A program made the position numbers and the translations under genes. Below, one piece after another: positions 45,174-56,900 of a stretch of DNA of 64,000 nt. A model generated the notes under the pieces. It was not told the DNA's origin, searched no databases, and saw only the letters and a program-made list of their open reading frames with translations. Numbering within the stretch: the first letter of the stretch is position 1; the number at the start of each line of letters is the position of its first letter. The stretch is taken from positions 43,534,001-43,598,000 of the forward strand of contig CM044862.1 of assembly GCA_024500155.1 (NCBI GenBank), given 5' to 3'. The DNA comes from Chenopodium formosanum (Eukaryota > Streptophyta > Magnoliopsida > Caryophyllales > Amaranthaceae).

Positions 45174-47523
45174 CTACGGCGCTGTAGAACGTAGGCCCAT
45201 CATGCCATAAAACTGCGCCGTCCGAGGAGTTACCTCTCCACCAGCTCCGGCCTCAGCACCAGCTCCAGTCTCCGTAGGAGGAGGAAAACTCAAGACAGGA
45301 CCACTCCAGCCAAGGTCAACCTGAGGCTGAGATCGCGGAGGCTGCTGCGATGACGAGCCAACCTCGTACATCCCACCACCTCTGAAAGCCGAGGTAGCCT
45401 CTCCTACCGGTGCAGCAGGAGCACCCTCAGAAGAAGATCCTGAGCCCTCAGCAACGTCGGCTCGAGCAGCCTCGGAACGACCACCTCTACCTCCTGACGA
45501 AGTACGACGACGTCTCGAGCTAGACCTCGCCGGATCTCTCCGCCCCTCAGGCCTCGTACGGGTGCGAGAAGCGATCGGCTGACCCTGCAAAAAGAATTAA
45601 ATCAGAAACAAGGTAAAACTGAAGCCATAATGCAAATAATAAGTGAAGAAATGTTACCTCTTGGACAGCGTCGTCTCGACGACAGGTAGCCGCGTTCCTC
45701 ATCCGGACGAGCTGGCTCCGGAAGGCATCTATACATCGTGCCATAGCGGAAACCACCTCGCGTGGGAACTGTCAAGAAAATAAGTTAGTGAAAATACATG
45801 ATAACTGAATACAAGATTCTGAATTAAAACTAGACTTACACTGGTCTGGTGACGAGGAATCGACCGCTCCACGAAGCGCTCGCCCTCAGGAGCCGGAGAA
45901 ATCATCTCCTCAATCGGCCCGTACGTCCCCTGGTAGTGAATCGACATACGGGGTGGCACAAACTCAGTGGGACCATCCTGATAAGAAACAGAAAGAAATC
46001 AGTAAGGTATTACTTGGGGGCTACTTAGCGAAAAATAAAAAGCTAAGGATCTTACCCTCACATCCTCGGCCGGCACAGGGGCTGGAGCCAACAAAGGAAG
46101 TAGCTCCTCAGCGTAACTCCGTCCAAGGATCACATGGGACCGCCAGAGGGAACCAGACCCTTCAGCCATGCTCGACAACTCTCTCTCGTCGAACATGTGA
46201 CGTTGTGGAGGAGCAGGAACGACAAAAACATCGGAAGAGTGTTATCTAGCAACTCTCTCCCCTAAGTATACAACAACTCCATAGGTCCCCAGAAAATAGC
46301 GACGCTCAGCAGAGTACTGTGCGGCTAATCCAGGGACTGTCTAACCACCCCACGGTCGGTATACTACCTCAGGTCCCTATAAAAGTACCAATCGGGTAAG
46401 AACATGTCTAAAACATCACAGAAGAGCAAGATAAACACTAAAAGTCATTCCGAGATGATCCGACTCCGGACACGTGCAGTAGACAGGTCCACATGGTGGC
46501 CGCCTCAAGACGCGCTCACCGGATATCCCCTCGGCGATGGTCTCGCCGGCGCAATGGAAGGAAAGTACTCGTAGAACTAGATCTACAAGAAGTTAAACGC
46601 GTGAGTAAAATGCTAACTAACATGTAGGGCTAAACCTTATAGGGAATAATGTTTACCTCTACGACCTTCCAGAAAGCAGACAAAGCGACATTCGTCCTAA
46701 AGGACCGGTGACGACACGAGTCCCTCAGCGCGCGAACAAAGTCAGTATAGGCCAAGCTGGCCTAGTCATAAGTCCCGAACCGCTGGAGATCGCGAACAGT
46801 AGGGAGGTAGTAAAGCAGTGCCCTATTACCCCTGTCAGGGGAGAATGTCCCTGACAACAACATCAGCACGAAGATGCGCACCCTCTGCTCTCGGGTGGTG
46901 GCATCGTCATCAAGAGCCGCTGCCAGCGTCGAGCGGCGAATCCCCCTAGCACTGAACTGAGTAGTCTCGACCTCAGCTCGGGCCCGAACAACAATCGGTC
47001 CCAACAGCTCCTCGACCTCTGGAGAAAAGACGTCGATCCCGCCGTCGAACGGCAGCGGCATAGAAGTAAACTCCAGTCCTGTGATGAGACTGAAGTCTGT
47101 AGGGGTGACCATCATCTCGCCCCATGGAAAATGAAAGGTGTTGGTGGTGTCCCAGAAGAACTCCATCAAAGCGCGTACTACGTGGTGACCCCCGCTGGAG
47201 GCGACCATAGCCTCGGAGGTCTCGAACAAGGCAACCAGTCCGCAGGACTCCCATAGGAGTTTCGTCTCTCGGTCTCTGGCGATGTGCATCCTATACGAAT
47301 CGCCTAGACCATCACAGCCAGAGTCGTGATGTCGTGTCCTCCCAGGCTCGGTTCCCCGTCTCACCCTCTCAGAAATGTGGTGGACAGGGGCAAAGAACAA
47401 GGTCTGCTCATCCCACTCCGGGAACCGACCAAGCAAAGTGGACGGTGTGGTGTCATCCTCCACGGGCTCATGCTCCCGTCTAGTGTTTCGGGACCGTGAC
47501 CCTGAGCCTCGTTTTCTAGCCAT
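45174..47523 (-). pseudogene. Antisense gene 2, six-exon PMD gene, inner copy 2
   Basis: Exon 1 (47523-46657) starts MARKRGSGSRSRNTRREHEP and holds the PMD core: VVRALMEFFWDTTNTFHFPWGEMMVTPTDFSLITGL split over adjacent text, then ALLYYLPTVRDLQRFGTYD. Further exons: 46582 to about 46440 (end uncertain), 46376-46056, 45977-45840, 45768-45658, 45584-45174. Junctions are GT-AG, and those I could check are phase 0. Introns are ~70-145 bp with T-rich 3' ends. The last exon is low-complexity (Gly/Ser/Ala, RRRR). Stops: TAG after FGTYD, TAG at the start of exon 2, and two or more in exon 3. PMD proteins occur in host genes (MAIL1/MAIN family) and in transposons. Confidence 0.75.
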
Positions 47524-48290
47524 GCTACATTGTGCAGAATCATCATAAATTAAGGTTCTTTAGTATCTAAGGTTCGCCTAGCCGCATGATACTATGTTTG
47601 CAAAAAACAGAGTACGTAGTACTAAAACAGAGCACAAATTCAAATTGAGCATGACAACATTTTTTCAAGCAATCAAACAATTTCTTGCAACACTATAGTG
47701 ATTATTGTGACAAATTGATTAAGAATTACTAGCAAAAACATCAAGAACAAGCTACGTTGTTCTTCACGACCTTAAGAGGTCCAACAATGGCAGATTGCTC
47801 ATTTCTTCACCAAATTGAGTCAAACAAGTCTCAAATTACTCCAAAGGAAATATACAAGCATAAACAAGCAATTTCATGGCATAAAACTTGATAAACAAAA
47901 CAAATTGAGCATTATAAATTTCGAATTTTCATGAAATTCATGAATATACATGCTAAGAATTCATAAAAGCAGGTGTGAGTTTGAGGGAAACTTTCATAGA
48001 TCGAGAATGTGGATGAAAAGAGCTTTGATTTGCAACAAATTTGAGCGAATTCGGTTGAGAAACGAGCAAGCAACGACCAATTGATGTTTTCGGACTTCTC
48101 TCGAGCAATTTCGCGACGAACAGAGCAAGAAATAATCGGAAAATGGAATTTAAAGAAGATTCCCGTGCTGGCGCCAATCCCTAGGCATTGGCATCACGTT
48201 CTGTGCTTGGCGCCTGACGCCAACGCCAGCGCCTGGCGCTAATGCCATTAGGCTGGCGCTGATGGATTTTCAGCGACGCCAAAGCAGCCA
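47524..48290 (-). promoter_or_regulatory. 5' region of antisense gene 2, copy 2
   Basis: Homologous to 30329-31085. The GGCGCC cluster is at 48165-48285 and the TTTAAATT box near 48145-48155. The 5'-UTR splice donor seen in copy 1 is damaged here (GAAAGT near 47990). Confidence 0.45.
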
Positions 48291-49158
48291 GCCACCTGTT
48301 GGGGTTGTGCTAGCCTTCTGCAACATATTTTGGGTTCCTTGGTACGCTAGTTAGCCCCTCTAAGCAATTTGACATGATTAGGTAATCGGCTTGATTACGT
48401 AAAGTGATCGACCTGATGAAAAGATCGTCTTACTTAGCTTAAAGCGCCTAAGCATTGGCTCATTAGCAAAAGGCACCGACATATAGGTTCAAGAGCAAAG
48501 AACACCGACATACAGGTTCGAAGCAAAAGAGCGCCGACGTACAGCCATAGCAAAGGCAAGTTCAGGCGAACTTTTAAAGATCGACAGGCGTGGATCTTTG
48601 GTATTTTCCTTTGGGAAATTATCGCATCAAATGAGGATGACTTCAAGAGAAGATGTTTTCGGCATCATTCCCTAGCTTGCGGAAAGTTGTTACAAACAAC
48701 TGAAGGTAATTTCGGGCGAAGTTGTCTTCGATCATAGTTCCGAGGCATGGAAAATGATCATAATGCGGATGAGAATTATTTCCAGAGAAATAATTTTCGA
48801 TGATGTTCCCTTGGACGTGGAATATTATCACAGCGGGGAAGATAGTTTCGGGCGAAGCAATCTTCTAATTTGGAATCAGTTATAGGCGTAGCGGTTTTCA
48901 AGCGGGATGGCATTCTCTAGCTTGCAGGAGGTCATCAAAACAACAGCAGCAGCAAACAATCGGTTACTTTCAGAGACGTGACCTCGACGGTGCAAGATAC
49001 GCATTTCTTAACTCTTTTATCTGTTTTAACTAATGCTAGTTTTGCAGGTATCGGCGTTATAAGATTGATTTAGGATCGTAGAACGTTCTGAATCATTCTC
49101 CGTCCCTATCGTTACTTTGACTTTTGTTTTCGAAACTTACGTTTCTCCAAACTCAGTC
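48291..49158 (+). repeat. 3' untranslated region with degenerate tandem repeats, copy 2
   Basis: Same organisation as 31086-31956: three ~28-bp CACCGACATA-type units near 48470-48550, then degenerate ~55-70-bp hairpin units to about 48945. The AATTATTTC / GAAATAATT stem is conserved with one loop change. Confidence 0.6.
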
Positions 49159-49172
49159 AAAGTGGGGGCTTC

Positions 49173-51116
49173 TGTAGACACCCATTTGTGTCTCCCCAAA
49201 ACCAAACCCGGTGATGAGTGCCTTTCACGTCGAATCATAATCGAATGAAACGAAAGTGTGGAAAGGTCTAGTGTTACGGAAAGTTTTATTTCTTTTCTTT
49301 TCTCCCTGTTTTTGAAAACTTTATTTTAATAAAACAGCCAATCTAGTATGGTTGGTCCATGATATGGGTCCAATAGTGGTGTAGTTGGATAGGGCTTGCA
49401 AAGACCTTTCCAACGATATATTATAAGCCCAATTCCGATGAATATTTAGGAAGTTATGGCCAATTTACTAAATTGGGCCCAGTTTGAGCTTTAAGTACGG
49501 CCTAATGATCTAGGGGAGGGCCTAATATAATTTATCATTCCTAATGCAATTAGGAATGGTTTTAGTCTTCTAGAACATTCTAGAAGGTCTTATCATTCCT
49601 TATTCAATTAGGACTCTTCAGAGTTTTAATCAAGATCAAATAGCATTTTCGATTGAAATTATATTATTTTATCTTCCAGTACGGGAAATTTATCCGATTT
49701 TCGAAAACGCGTTGAAAACAGTTTGGCGTCCAACCCCAAGCCTTGGCGCCAAGCGCTAGCCATTGGCGCCTGGCGCTAGCCACTGGTCCTGGCGCCAATT
49801 AGCCAGGGCTGGCGCCAATGTGTTTTTGCGATCTTCAGACTCTGTTTTGTTAAAGTATCTTTTTTGGATGATTTTCTCTATAAATATTGTATCAAAAACT
49901 CCGTATTCATTCATCAACCATCATCAAGAAGCACCAAGAATCATCGATTCTCTTCTTCATTCATTCATTCATTCATCTACAGTCAAATAATCAAATCAAA
50001 TCATTCATTCATTCATTCATCTATTTTCAATATATTTATTCTTTAGAATAAATATTCTTTCTTGCTTTTTAACACTAAATTCCGCATTCACAAGATCTTG
50101 ATACACCTAGCCATATTCAAAGTTGCCTTCGCCCTAGACGTGAAAGGTTTTAATTTTTGACGGTTTGGTCCCAAATCTCTCTTTCAATTATTTAATTTAA
50201 CTGTTTTGATTATTATTTTCCTTGAAGTTACTAACGTGTGTATTTTGTCATTAGAAAGAGGTACGAGGCATCCAAGTAAGTACTTTAATGGTTTAATTGA
50301 TATTATGATGTAGATATCATGCTTAGATTGTTATTTTAATTCCTAGTATCATGTCTAGGGTAAATTTAATATTAAATATGATTGGTACGATGCTTCCTAT
50401 GTTCTTCCTAATGTTAATTCATGTTAGTATCATGTCAGGGCTAAAGATTTGATTTTTATTTCTTAGTGACATGCTAGGGTTTGTTATTAATCTTGTTAGT
50501 ATCATGCCTAGGATCTTGCTATGCTTTAGCATGATTTTGATTATGATTTATGATGATTATTATTATTCATGATTATTTATTATGTTGCTTGATATATTTT
50601 ATTTGTTATTGCTTGATCACCTTTTATGCATGCTTAAAGGGAATTGATACTTTCAATCATGCTTAATAAGATAATTAATAATCTTGTTTAGGGTTAATTA
50701 TGATTATAATTCAAGTGATCGCCAATAATAGTTTATTTGTGCATTATATTCAACCAACATAGATTAAACAGGTTTAGGGTTAATCCTATTGCTTACATGT
50801 TAGTCAGAAAGCGCACATGAATACGAGCAGAATAAAGTAGATGCCTATTATTAGGGCAGGTTCAATCTCTTTTAGGTTGGATTTGTACCATCATCCCCGA
50901 ACCCTTATTTGGTTCATGACCTTATGGAGTTGACGATCTCTTGGATCGTTAAGGGGTGTAACCTTCACCTCGTGAACGGTTTACAAGTTCCTTAAAAACT
51001 TGTTGGCGACTCTTTTCCTCTATCTTCTTCCCTTTTGGACGCCACCGTACTTTAGTGTATGATCACAGTGGGGTTCAAGCTAGTGGGATTTTAAAGGCTT
51101 GAAACTATTCCCTACA
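49173..51116 (+). repeat. Inner LTR 3
   Basis: Starts TGTAGACACCC, ends CCCTACA, and is followed directly by AACTC. TATA box at 49879-49886, GGCGCC cluster at 49725-49820 as in LTR 1, and an ATTC microsatellite near 49955-50020. It lacks a few bases near 51074 (GGGGTTCAAGC for GGGGTTAAGTTCAAGC). It has many private changes in its upstream half. Confidence 0.93.
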
Positions 51117-51121
51117 AACTC
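51117..51121. repeat. Target-site duplication of inner Tat tandem, right (AACTC)
   Basis: Exact match to 15484-15488. Immediately to the right, the outer gag-like frame resumes on the minus strand. Confidence 0.92.
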
Positions 51122-52243
51122 ATCTCTCTCCCATGAAGCATTCTCAATGAACTCACTTAGAAGGCTATGGGTTTTCCTTTGACTCTCAATAAACACATTG
51201 GACATAACTTCAAACAAGTCCAAAGACTCATGGATAGAAGAGTCACATTCATACACTTGAGACTCATCACAATCAACTAAGGAAGGGGAGTTTAGATTCA
51301 CAAAATCATCATAATCATCATCACTCTCAACTCCCTTTCCTTCACTCCTATGCTCAACAATAGGATCCTCACACACTCTTGGTTGTTCAAAATGATCATC
51401 ATCATCATCCCCAACACACACATCAAATTGAGATTTTTCACAAACAAGCATCAAGGATGACAATTAGATTTCTAACTCATCTTTTCTTCTATTTCCCTCC
51501 TCAAGACGCTCCTCATTCTTTTTCATTATCTCTAATTGACTTCTCATAGAATTAAGAATCATCTACTTACTAGGCCCAAACTCATTATCAAGCTCAATGC
51601 GCCTAATTTGAGACTCAAATGTATCAACAAGAGATTCAAAAGATGTAGAAGGTTGAGGCTCAACAAGAGAAAAAGAAGTACAACCAAGATTAGAAGAATC
51701 AAAATTAAGATCATGAGCATATATATCACATTGGGGAGTGGGGGCACAATTAATAACATGAGATTCATCATTAAGAAAATGAAGCACATCACAAGAAGGC
51801 ATGGTAAATAATGAACAATATTGAAACACACCATTAGCATCAACTTGAGCTTGCACTTCATCATCATGAACAAAAGGAGAAATAAAGTTGAAATCATGAG
51901 TTCTAGATTCACTTAAGGGATCATGTGACAAATCTTGGGAATTCATGTTAATATTAGAATAATCAACACATTACAAATCAATATTAGAATCATGATTACC
52001 CCTATCATAAACATCCCTAGCAAACCAAACATAAAAATCCCAAGCATCATCAACTGACAATGCTCTAAATTCACCATTATGTATGCATTCAACTTCATTT
52101 CTAGTTTGCTTATTCAAACCAAAATAACAAATCTCACAAGCCTCCAAAAGACTACAACAATTATAGTCCAAAAATCCCTCAAGTCTAATGAAATATTCAC
52201 AAAAAGGCTCATTGTCAAATTGAGGAAATGATAAATATGCCAT
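51122..52243 (-). pseudogene. Outer gag-like frame, N-terminal part
   Basis: Start ATG at 52243-52241, about 100 nt after the PBS. It opens MAYLSFPQFDNEPFCEYF and includes EICYFGLNKQTRNEVE, which resembles the YxGLxxxTRxxVE block of plant Ty3/gypsy gag N-termini. The frame is open except for stops at 51971-51973, 51563-51565 and 51464-51466. The text between stops stays in one frame, so it was once a single protein of about 500 residues, continued at 15488. It is acidic, with an Asp run near 51400, and has no zinc knuckle, protease or RT. The inner element struck within this frame. Confidence 0.65.
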
Positions 52244-52341
52244 TTTTTTTTTCACAAAACAAACAAAAATCAAATAAAAGAAAAGTATACACAAAGACCT
52301 AGACTCAAGCAATAAAAAACACTCAAACATTAACACCGTTT

Positions 52342-52357
52342 CCCGGCAACGGCGCCA
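52342..52357 (-). other. Primer binding site of outer element (tRNA-Asp type)
   Basis: The minus strand reads TGGCGCCGTTGCCGGG, complementary to the 3' end of plant tRNA-Asp including CCA. It begins 3 nt inside the LTR border. This is the usual PBS of Athila-like and many other plant Ty3/gypsy elements. Confidence 0.88.
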
Positions 52358-52360
52358 TTT

Positions 52361-53945
52361 TGACGAGTGGAAAACTAGGTCGTTATCTAATATTCCCTCG
52401 GTCAAATTAAATTTATAAACACTTAACAAACCTAAATACGAGTATAGAGGCAAGTCAAGGGTCGAACCCAAAGGAACGGTAATGTTCTAACACTTTCAAT
52501 TATGCGCCTAAGCTAGGTCGAAGACGAAGGTAAGAGAGAATACTAACAACTAACAAAACAAGTAACCAAGGAAATAAAACACTAGGAACGAGGATCAACA
52601 AGTAATCATGTCAATTGTAACAACTTGGAAGAGCATCCCAATCAAAGGTTATGAGGACTAATGATAAGAGCAATCAATTGAAATCAAAGAGCTATCTCCT
52701 AATTGTTAAGCTAGGGTTCACTATGAATACCAAATCAAGAGAATCACAATCAAAACCAATCGATAATTGCAATCCCTAAGTCATTGTTCGTGTCATTAGC
52801 AATCACAATGCAATCTAGCATAATTCTCAAGGACTAATCGAATTACACCATGCAAACTTACATTAATCTCAACAATTAATCAACACAATCCCCAAATTAA
52901 TCACAATTAATCAATTATACAAGTTTCACCCAATTCCTAGCCAACAACTACTCAAATATCATCATCTATCAACAATCAACTAAAGGAAATCAAGAATCAA
53001 CAATATATCAAGAACAACTACACTAATCAAGCATCAAACATCAAAATCAATCCAAATAAACATGAAATTAAACAAAGCAATAAGGTGAGATAGAGTTAAG
53101 AATGCTCATTGATAATAGAGAAGATCTTGAACACAATTGTCACCCTTGTATCTTCAATCTATCAATCACCATTGAAATCCTTCTCTTTCTCTCTCTATAA
53201 CTACTCCTAAACTAACCTTAAAACTAGAGAGAGAAGCTCTCAACTAAGCTAAGAAAATATGGTCAAAAAGTTCGTTTTAAAAAGGAATTACAATTCTATT
53301 TATAAGCAAAGAAGAAACCGGCAAATCCCGCGTCCTCTCCCGATGAACCCGCGGCCGCGGAGAAATGGGTACGAAACCCTCCGCGGGCTATATGGGCAAC
53401 ACCCGCGCCCGCGGCAGTATAAACCCGCGCCCGCGGCCAAAGATGTCGCGCCCGCGGCTAATCCCCTGCTCCCAAAGCTCAATCAGGGGGTCGCGGTCTC
53501 TCTGAGACGGAGCGCCCTCTCCAAGTTTCCCCCGCCCGCGGAGTGCTCGCGGGGCAACCGCGGGTAGTTCCTGCCAAAATCTGGCCATTTGTGTTTCTTG
53601 AGCCCGCGCCCGCGGCCTGCTGGCAATACCTTGGAGACCTCTCCGAGGCCTCTCTAAGCCATCTCTAGCCAAATGCTTCTTCCTTGCTTGGTCATTAAGG
53701 TCCCAACTTGATTCCTTTGAAAAGGTGATTATCCAAGTACATACACAAGTAAACAAAGAAAGGAAATAAAAGGGAAGAAGAGCCAAATAAAAGGAAAAAC
53801 ATGAGAAAAACACGAGAACCATAAAGAAAAGAGGAGAAAGAGAAACTAAAGGAAAAAGGACCAAAAATAAGAGAAGAAAGCATGAAAAAGGGAAAGAAAT
53901 AACCCTACAAGACTACCCTATGAGTGCCATAAATGACACTCATCA
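52361..53945 (-). repeat. Outer element 5' LTR (right)
   Basis: Bounded by TGACGAGTGG and CACTCATCA. TATA box on the minus strand at 53296-53305, R-region hairpin at 53189-53233, CCGCGG-rich cluster at about 53325-53625. Slightly longer than the left LTR because of extra GC-rich units in the cluster. Confidence 0.92.
53296..53305 (-). promoter_or_regulatory. TATA box of outer LTR (right copy)
   Basis: The minus strand reads TTATAAATAG, identical to the left LTR. It would drive transcription leftward through the PBS and the gag-like frame. Confidence 0.7.
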
Positions 53946-53950
53946 CATAA
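53946..53950. repeat. Right target-site duplication of outer element (CATAA)
   Basis: Matches CATAG at 11000-11004 with one change. The satellite continues in register (CCTTTTGAATC) to the right. Confidence 0.75.
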
Positions 53951-56900
53951 CCTTTTGAATCAAATGAAAGTCAAACACATTCAAACAAAGCTTTTTCTAT
54001 TAAATAACAGTCAAACACATTCAAACAAATCTCTTTAATTCAAAATACAGTCAAACACATTCAAACAAAGCTTTATGAATCAAAATAAAATCAAACACAT
54101 TCTAACAATTCTTTTTGAATCGAAAAAAAATAAAATACATTTAAACAAAGTTTTTTGAATCAAAAGAAAGTCAAACACATTCAAACAAAGATTTTTGAAT
54201 CAAATAAAAGCCAAACACATTCAAACAAATATTTTTAAATCATATGAAAGTCATACACATTTAAACATAGCTTTTTGAATCAAATGAAAGTTAAACACAT
54301 TCAAACAAAGCTTTTTGAATCAAATGAAAGTCAAACACATTCAAATAAATCTATTTGAATCGAAATAAAGTCAAACACATTCAAAGAAAGCTTTTCTAAT
54401 CAAATGTAAGTCAAACACATTCAAACGAAACTTTTTGAATTAAATTAAAGTTAAACACATTTAAACAAAGTTTTTTTAATCAAATGAAAGTCAAACACAT
54501 TCAAACTAATATTTTTAGATCAAAACACAGTCAAACACATTAAAATAAATCATTTTTAATCAAATGAAATTCAAACACATTCAAATAAATCTTTTTGAAT
54601 AGAAATAAAGTCAAACACATTCAAACAAAGCTTTTTGAATCAAATAAAAGTTAAACACATTCAAAAAAATTTTTGTAGATCGAAATAAAGTTCAACACAT
54701 TCAAACATAGCTTTTTGAATCAAATGAAAGTAAAACACATTCAAAATTTTTTTTTAAAATCATAAGAAAGTCAAACACATTTAAACATAGCTTTTTTAAT
54801 CAAATGAAAGTCAAACACATTCATACAAAACTTGTTGAACCAAATGAAAGTTAAAAAGATTCAAACAAAGCTTTTTGACTCAAATGAAAGTCAAACTCAT
54901 TCAAAAAAATCTTTTTGAATCGAAATAAAGTCAAACACATTCAAACAAAGCTTTTTGAATCAAATGAAAGTCAAACACATTTAAACAAATCTTTTTAGAT
55001 CGAAATACAGTCAAACACATTCAAACAAAGTTTTTTGAATCAAATGAAAGTCAAACACATTCAAAAAAATCATTTTGATTCGAAATAAAGTCAAACACAT
55101 TCAAACAAAGCTTTTTGAATCAAATGAAAGTCAAACACATTCAACCAAAGAATTTTGAATCAAATGAAAGAAAATGACATTCAAATAAATCTTTTTGAAT
55201 CAAAATGAAAGTTAAACACATTCAAACAAAGCTTTTTGAAACAAATGAAAGTCAAACACATTCTAAAAAATCAATGAAAGTTAAACACATTAAAACAAAG
55301 CTTTATGAATCAAAAGAAAGTCAAACACTTTCTAACAATTCTTTTTGAACCGAAAAGAAATAAAACACATTTAAACAAATCTTATTGAATCAAATAAAAG
55401 TCAAACACATTCAAACAAATTTTTTTAAATCATATGAAAGTCAAACACATTCAAAGATAGCTTTTTGAATCAAATGAAAGTCAAACACATTCTGACAAAG
55501 CTTTTCAAATCAAATGAAAGTCAAACACATTCAAATAAATCTTTTTTAATCGAAATAAAGTTAAAGACATTCAAACATAGATTTTTGAATCAAATGAAAG
55601 TCAAACGCAATCAAACAAAGCTTTTTGAATTAAATAACAGTCAAACACATTCAAACAAATCTCTTTAGAACAAAATACAGTCAAACACATTCAAACAAAT
55701 CTTTTTGAAATAAATAAAAGTCAAACACATTCAAACAAGTCTTTGTATATCGAAATAAAGTCAAACACATTAAAACAAAGCTTTTTGAATCAAATAAAAG
55801 TCAAATACATTCAAACAATTTTTTTAAAATCATATGAAAGTCAAACACATTCAAACATAGCTTTTTAAATCAAATGAAAGTCAAACACATTCAAACAAAA
55901 CTTTTTGAATCAAATGAAAGTTAAACACATTCAAACAAAACTTTTTGAATCATATGAAAGTCAAACACATTCAAACAAAACTTTTTGAATCAAATGAAAG
56001 TTAAACAGATTCAAACAAAGGTTTTTGAATCAAATGAAAGTCAAGCTCATTCAAAAAAATCTTTTTGAATCGAAATAAAGTCAAACACATTCGAACAAAG
56101 CTTTTTGAATCAAATAAAAGTCAAACACATTCAAACAAATCTTTTTAGATCGAAATACAGTGAAACACATTCAAACAAAGTTTTTTGTATCAAATGAAAG
56201 TCAAGCACATTCAGAAAAATCATTTTGATTCGAAATAGAGTCAAACACATTCAAACAAAGCTTTTTGAATAAAATGAAAGTCAAACACATTCAAGCATAT
56301 AATTTTGAATCAAATGAAAGAAAAACACATTAAAATAAATCTTTTTGAATCAAAATAAAGTCAAACACATTCGAACAAAGCTTTTTATATCAAATGAAAG
56401 TTAAACACATTCAAACAAAGCTTTTTGAAACAAATGAAAGTCAAACACATTCTAAAAAATCAAAATACAATCAAACACATTCAAACAAAGCTTTGTGAAT
56501 CAAAAGAAAGTCAAACACATTCAAAGAATTCTTTTTGAATCGAAAAAATATAAAAGACATTTAAACAAAGTTTTTTGAATGAAAAGAAAGTCAAACACAT
56601 TCAAACAAAGATTTTTGAATCAAATAAAAGACAAACACATTTTAAGAAATATTTTTAAATCATATGAAGGTCAAACTCATTCAAAGATAGCTTTTTAAAT
56701 CAAATGAAAGTCAAACACATTCTAACAAAGCTTTTTGAATCAAATGAAAGTCAAACACATTCAAATAAATCTTTTTCAATCGAAATAAAGTCAAAGACAT
56801 TCAAACATAGCTTTTTAAATCAAATGAAAGTCAAACACATTCAAACAAAGCTTTTTGAATTAAATAATAGTGAAATACATTCAAACAAATATCTTTAGAT

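Larger units (their letters stand above)
15489..51116 (+). mobile_element. Tat-lineage Ty3/gypsy tandem: LTR-int-LTR-int-LTR
   Basis: Three LTRs of 1944-1954 bp (15489-17442, 31971-33918, 49173-51116) alternate with two homologous internal regions (17443-31970 and 33919-49172). One AACTC duplication flanks the whole tandem. Lineage markers seen: protease active site DNGSA, LGRPWLHD box, dual RNase H with the second of archaeal type (YFDGASN, NNAAEYEA), and long 3' regions with antisense extra genes. These fit the non-chromovirus Tat (Ogre/Retand-like) clade. Unequal recombination between LTRs is the simplest origin, because a second independent insertion would bring its own duplication. Confidence 0.93.
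11005..53945 (-). mobile_element. Outer LTR retrotransposon, non-autonomous, split by an inner element
   Basis: Two related ~1.57-kb LTRs (11005-12566 and 52361-53945) start TGACGAGTG and end CACTCATCA, which are inverted termini. The PBS abuts the right LTR and the polypurine tract abuts the left one, so transcription is on the minus strand. Only about 4.1 kb of internal DNA belongs to it (52360-51122 and 15488-12567). That DNA encodes a gag-like frame with no protease, RT or integrase. The rest of the interval is the inserted Tat tandem. The Asp-type PBS is typical of Athila and other non-chromovirus Ty3/gypsy families. The missing pol suggests a LARD-like derivative mobilised in trans. Alternatively, pol was lost by deletion. 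Confidence 0.85.

Noticed and set aside
52336..52360. Part of a tRNA-Asp gene
   Set aside because: Only the 3' tRNA end is matched, including the non-genomic CCA complement, and it lies next to an LTR; it is a primer binding site.
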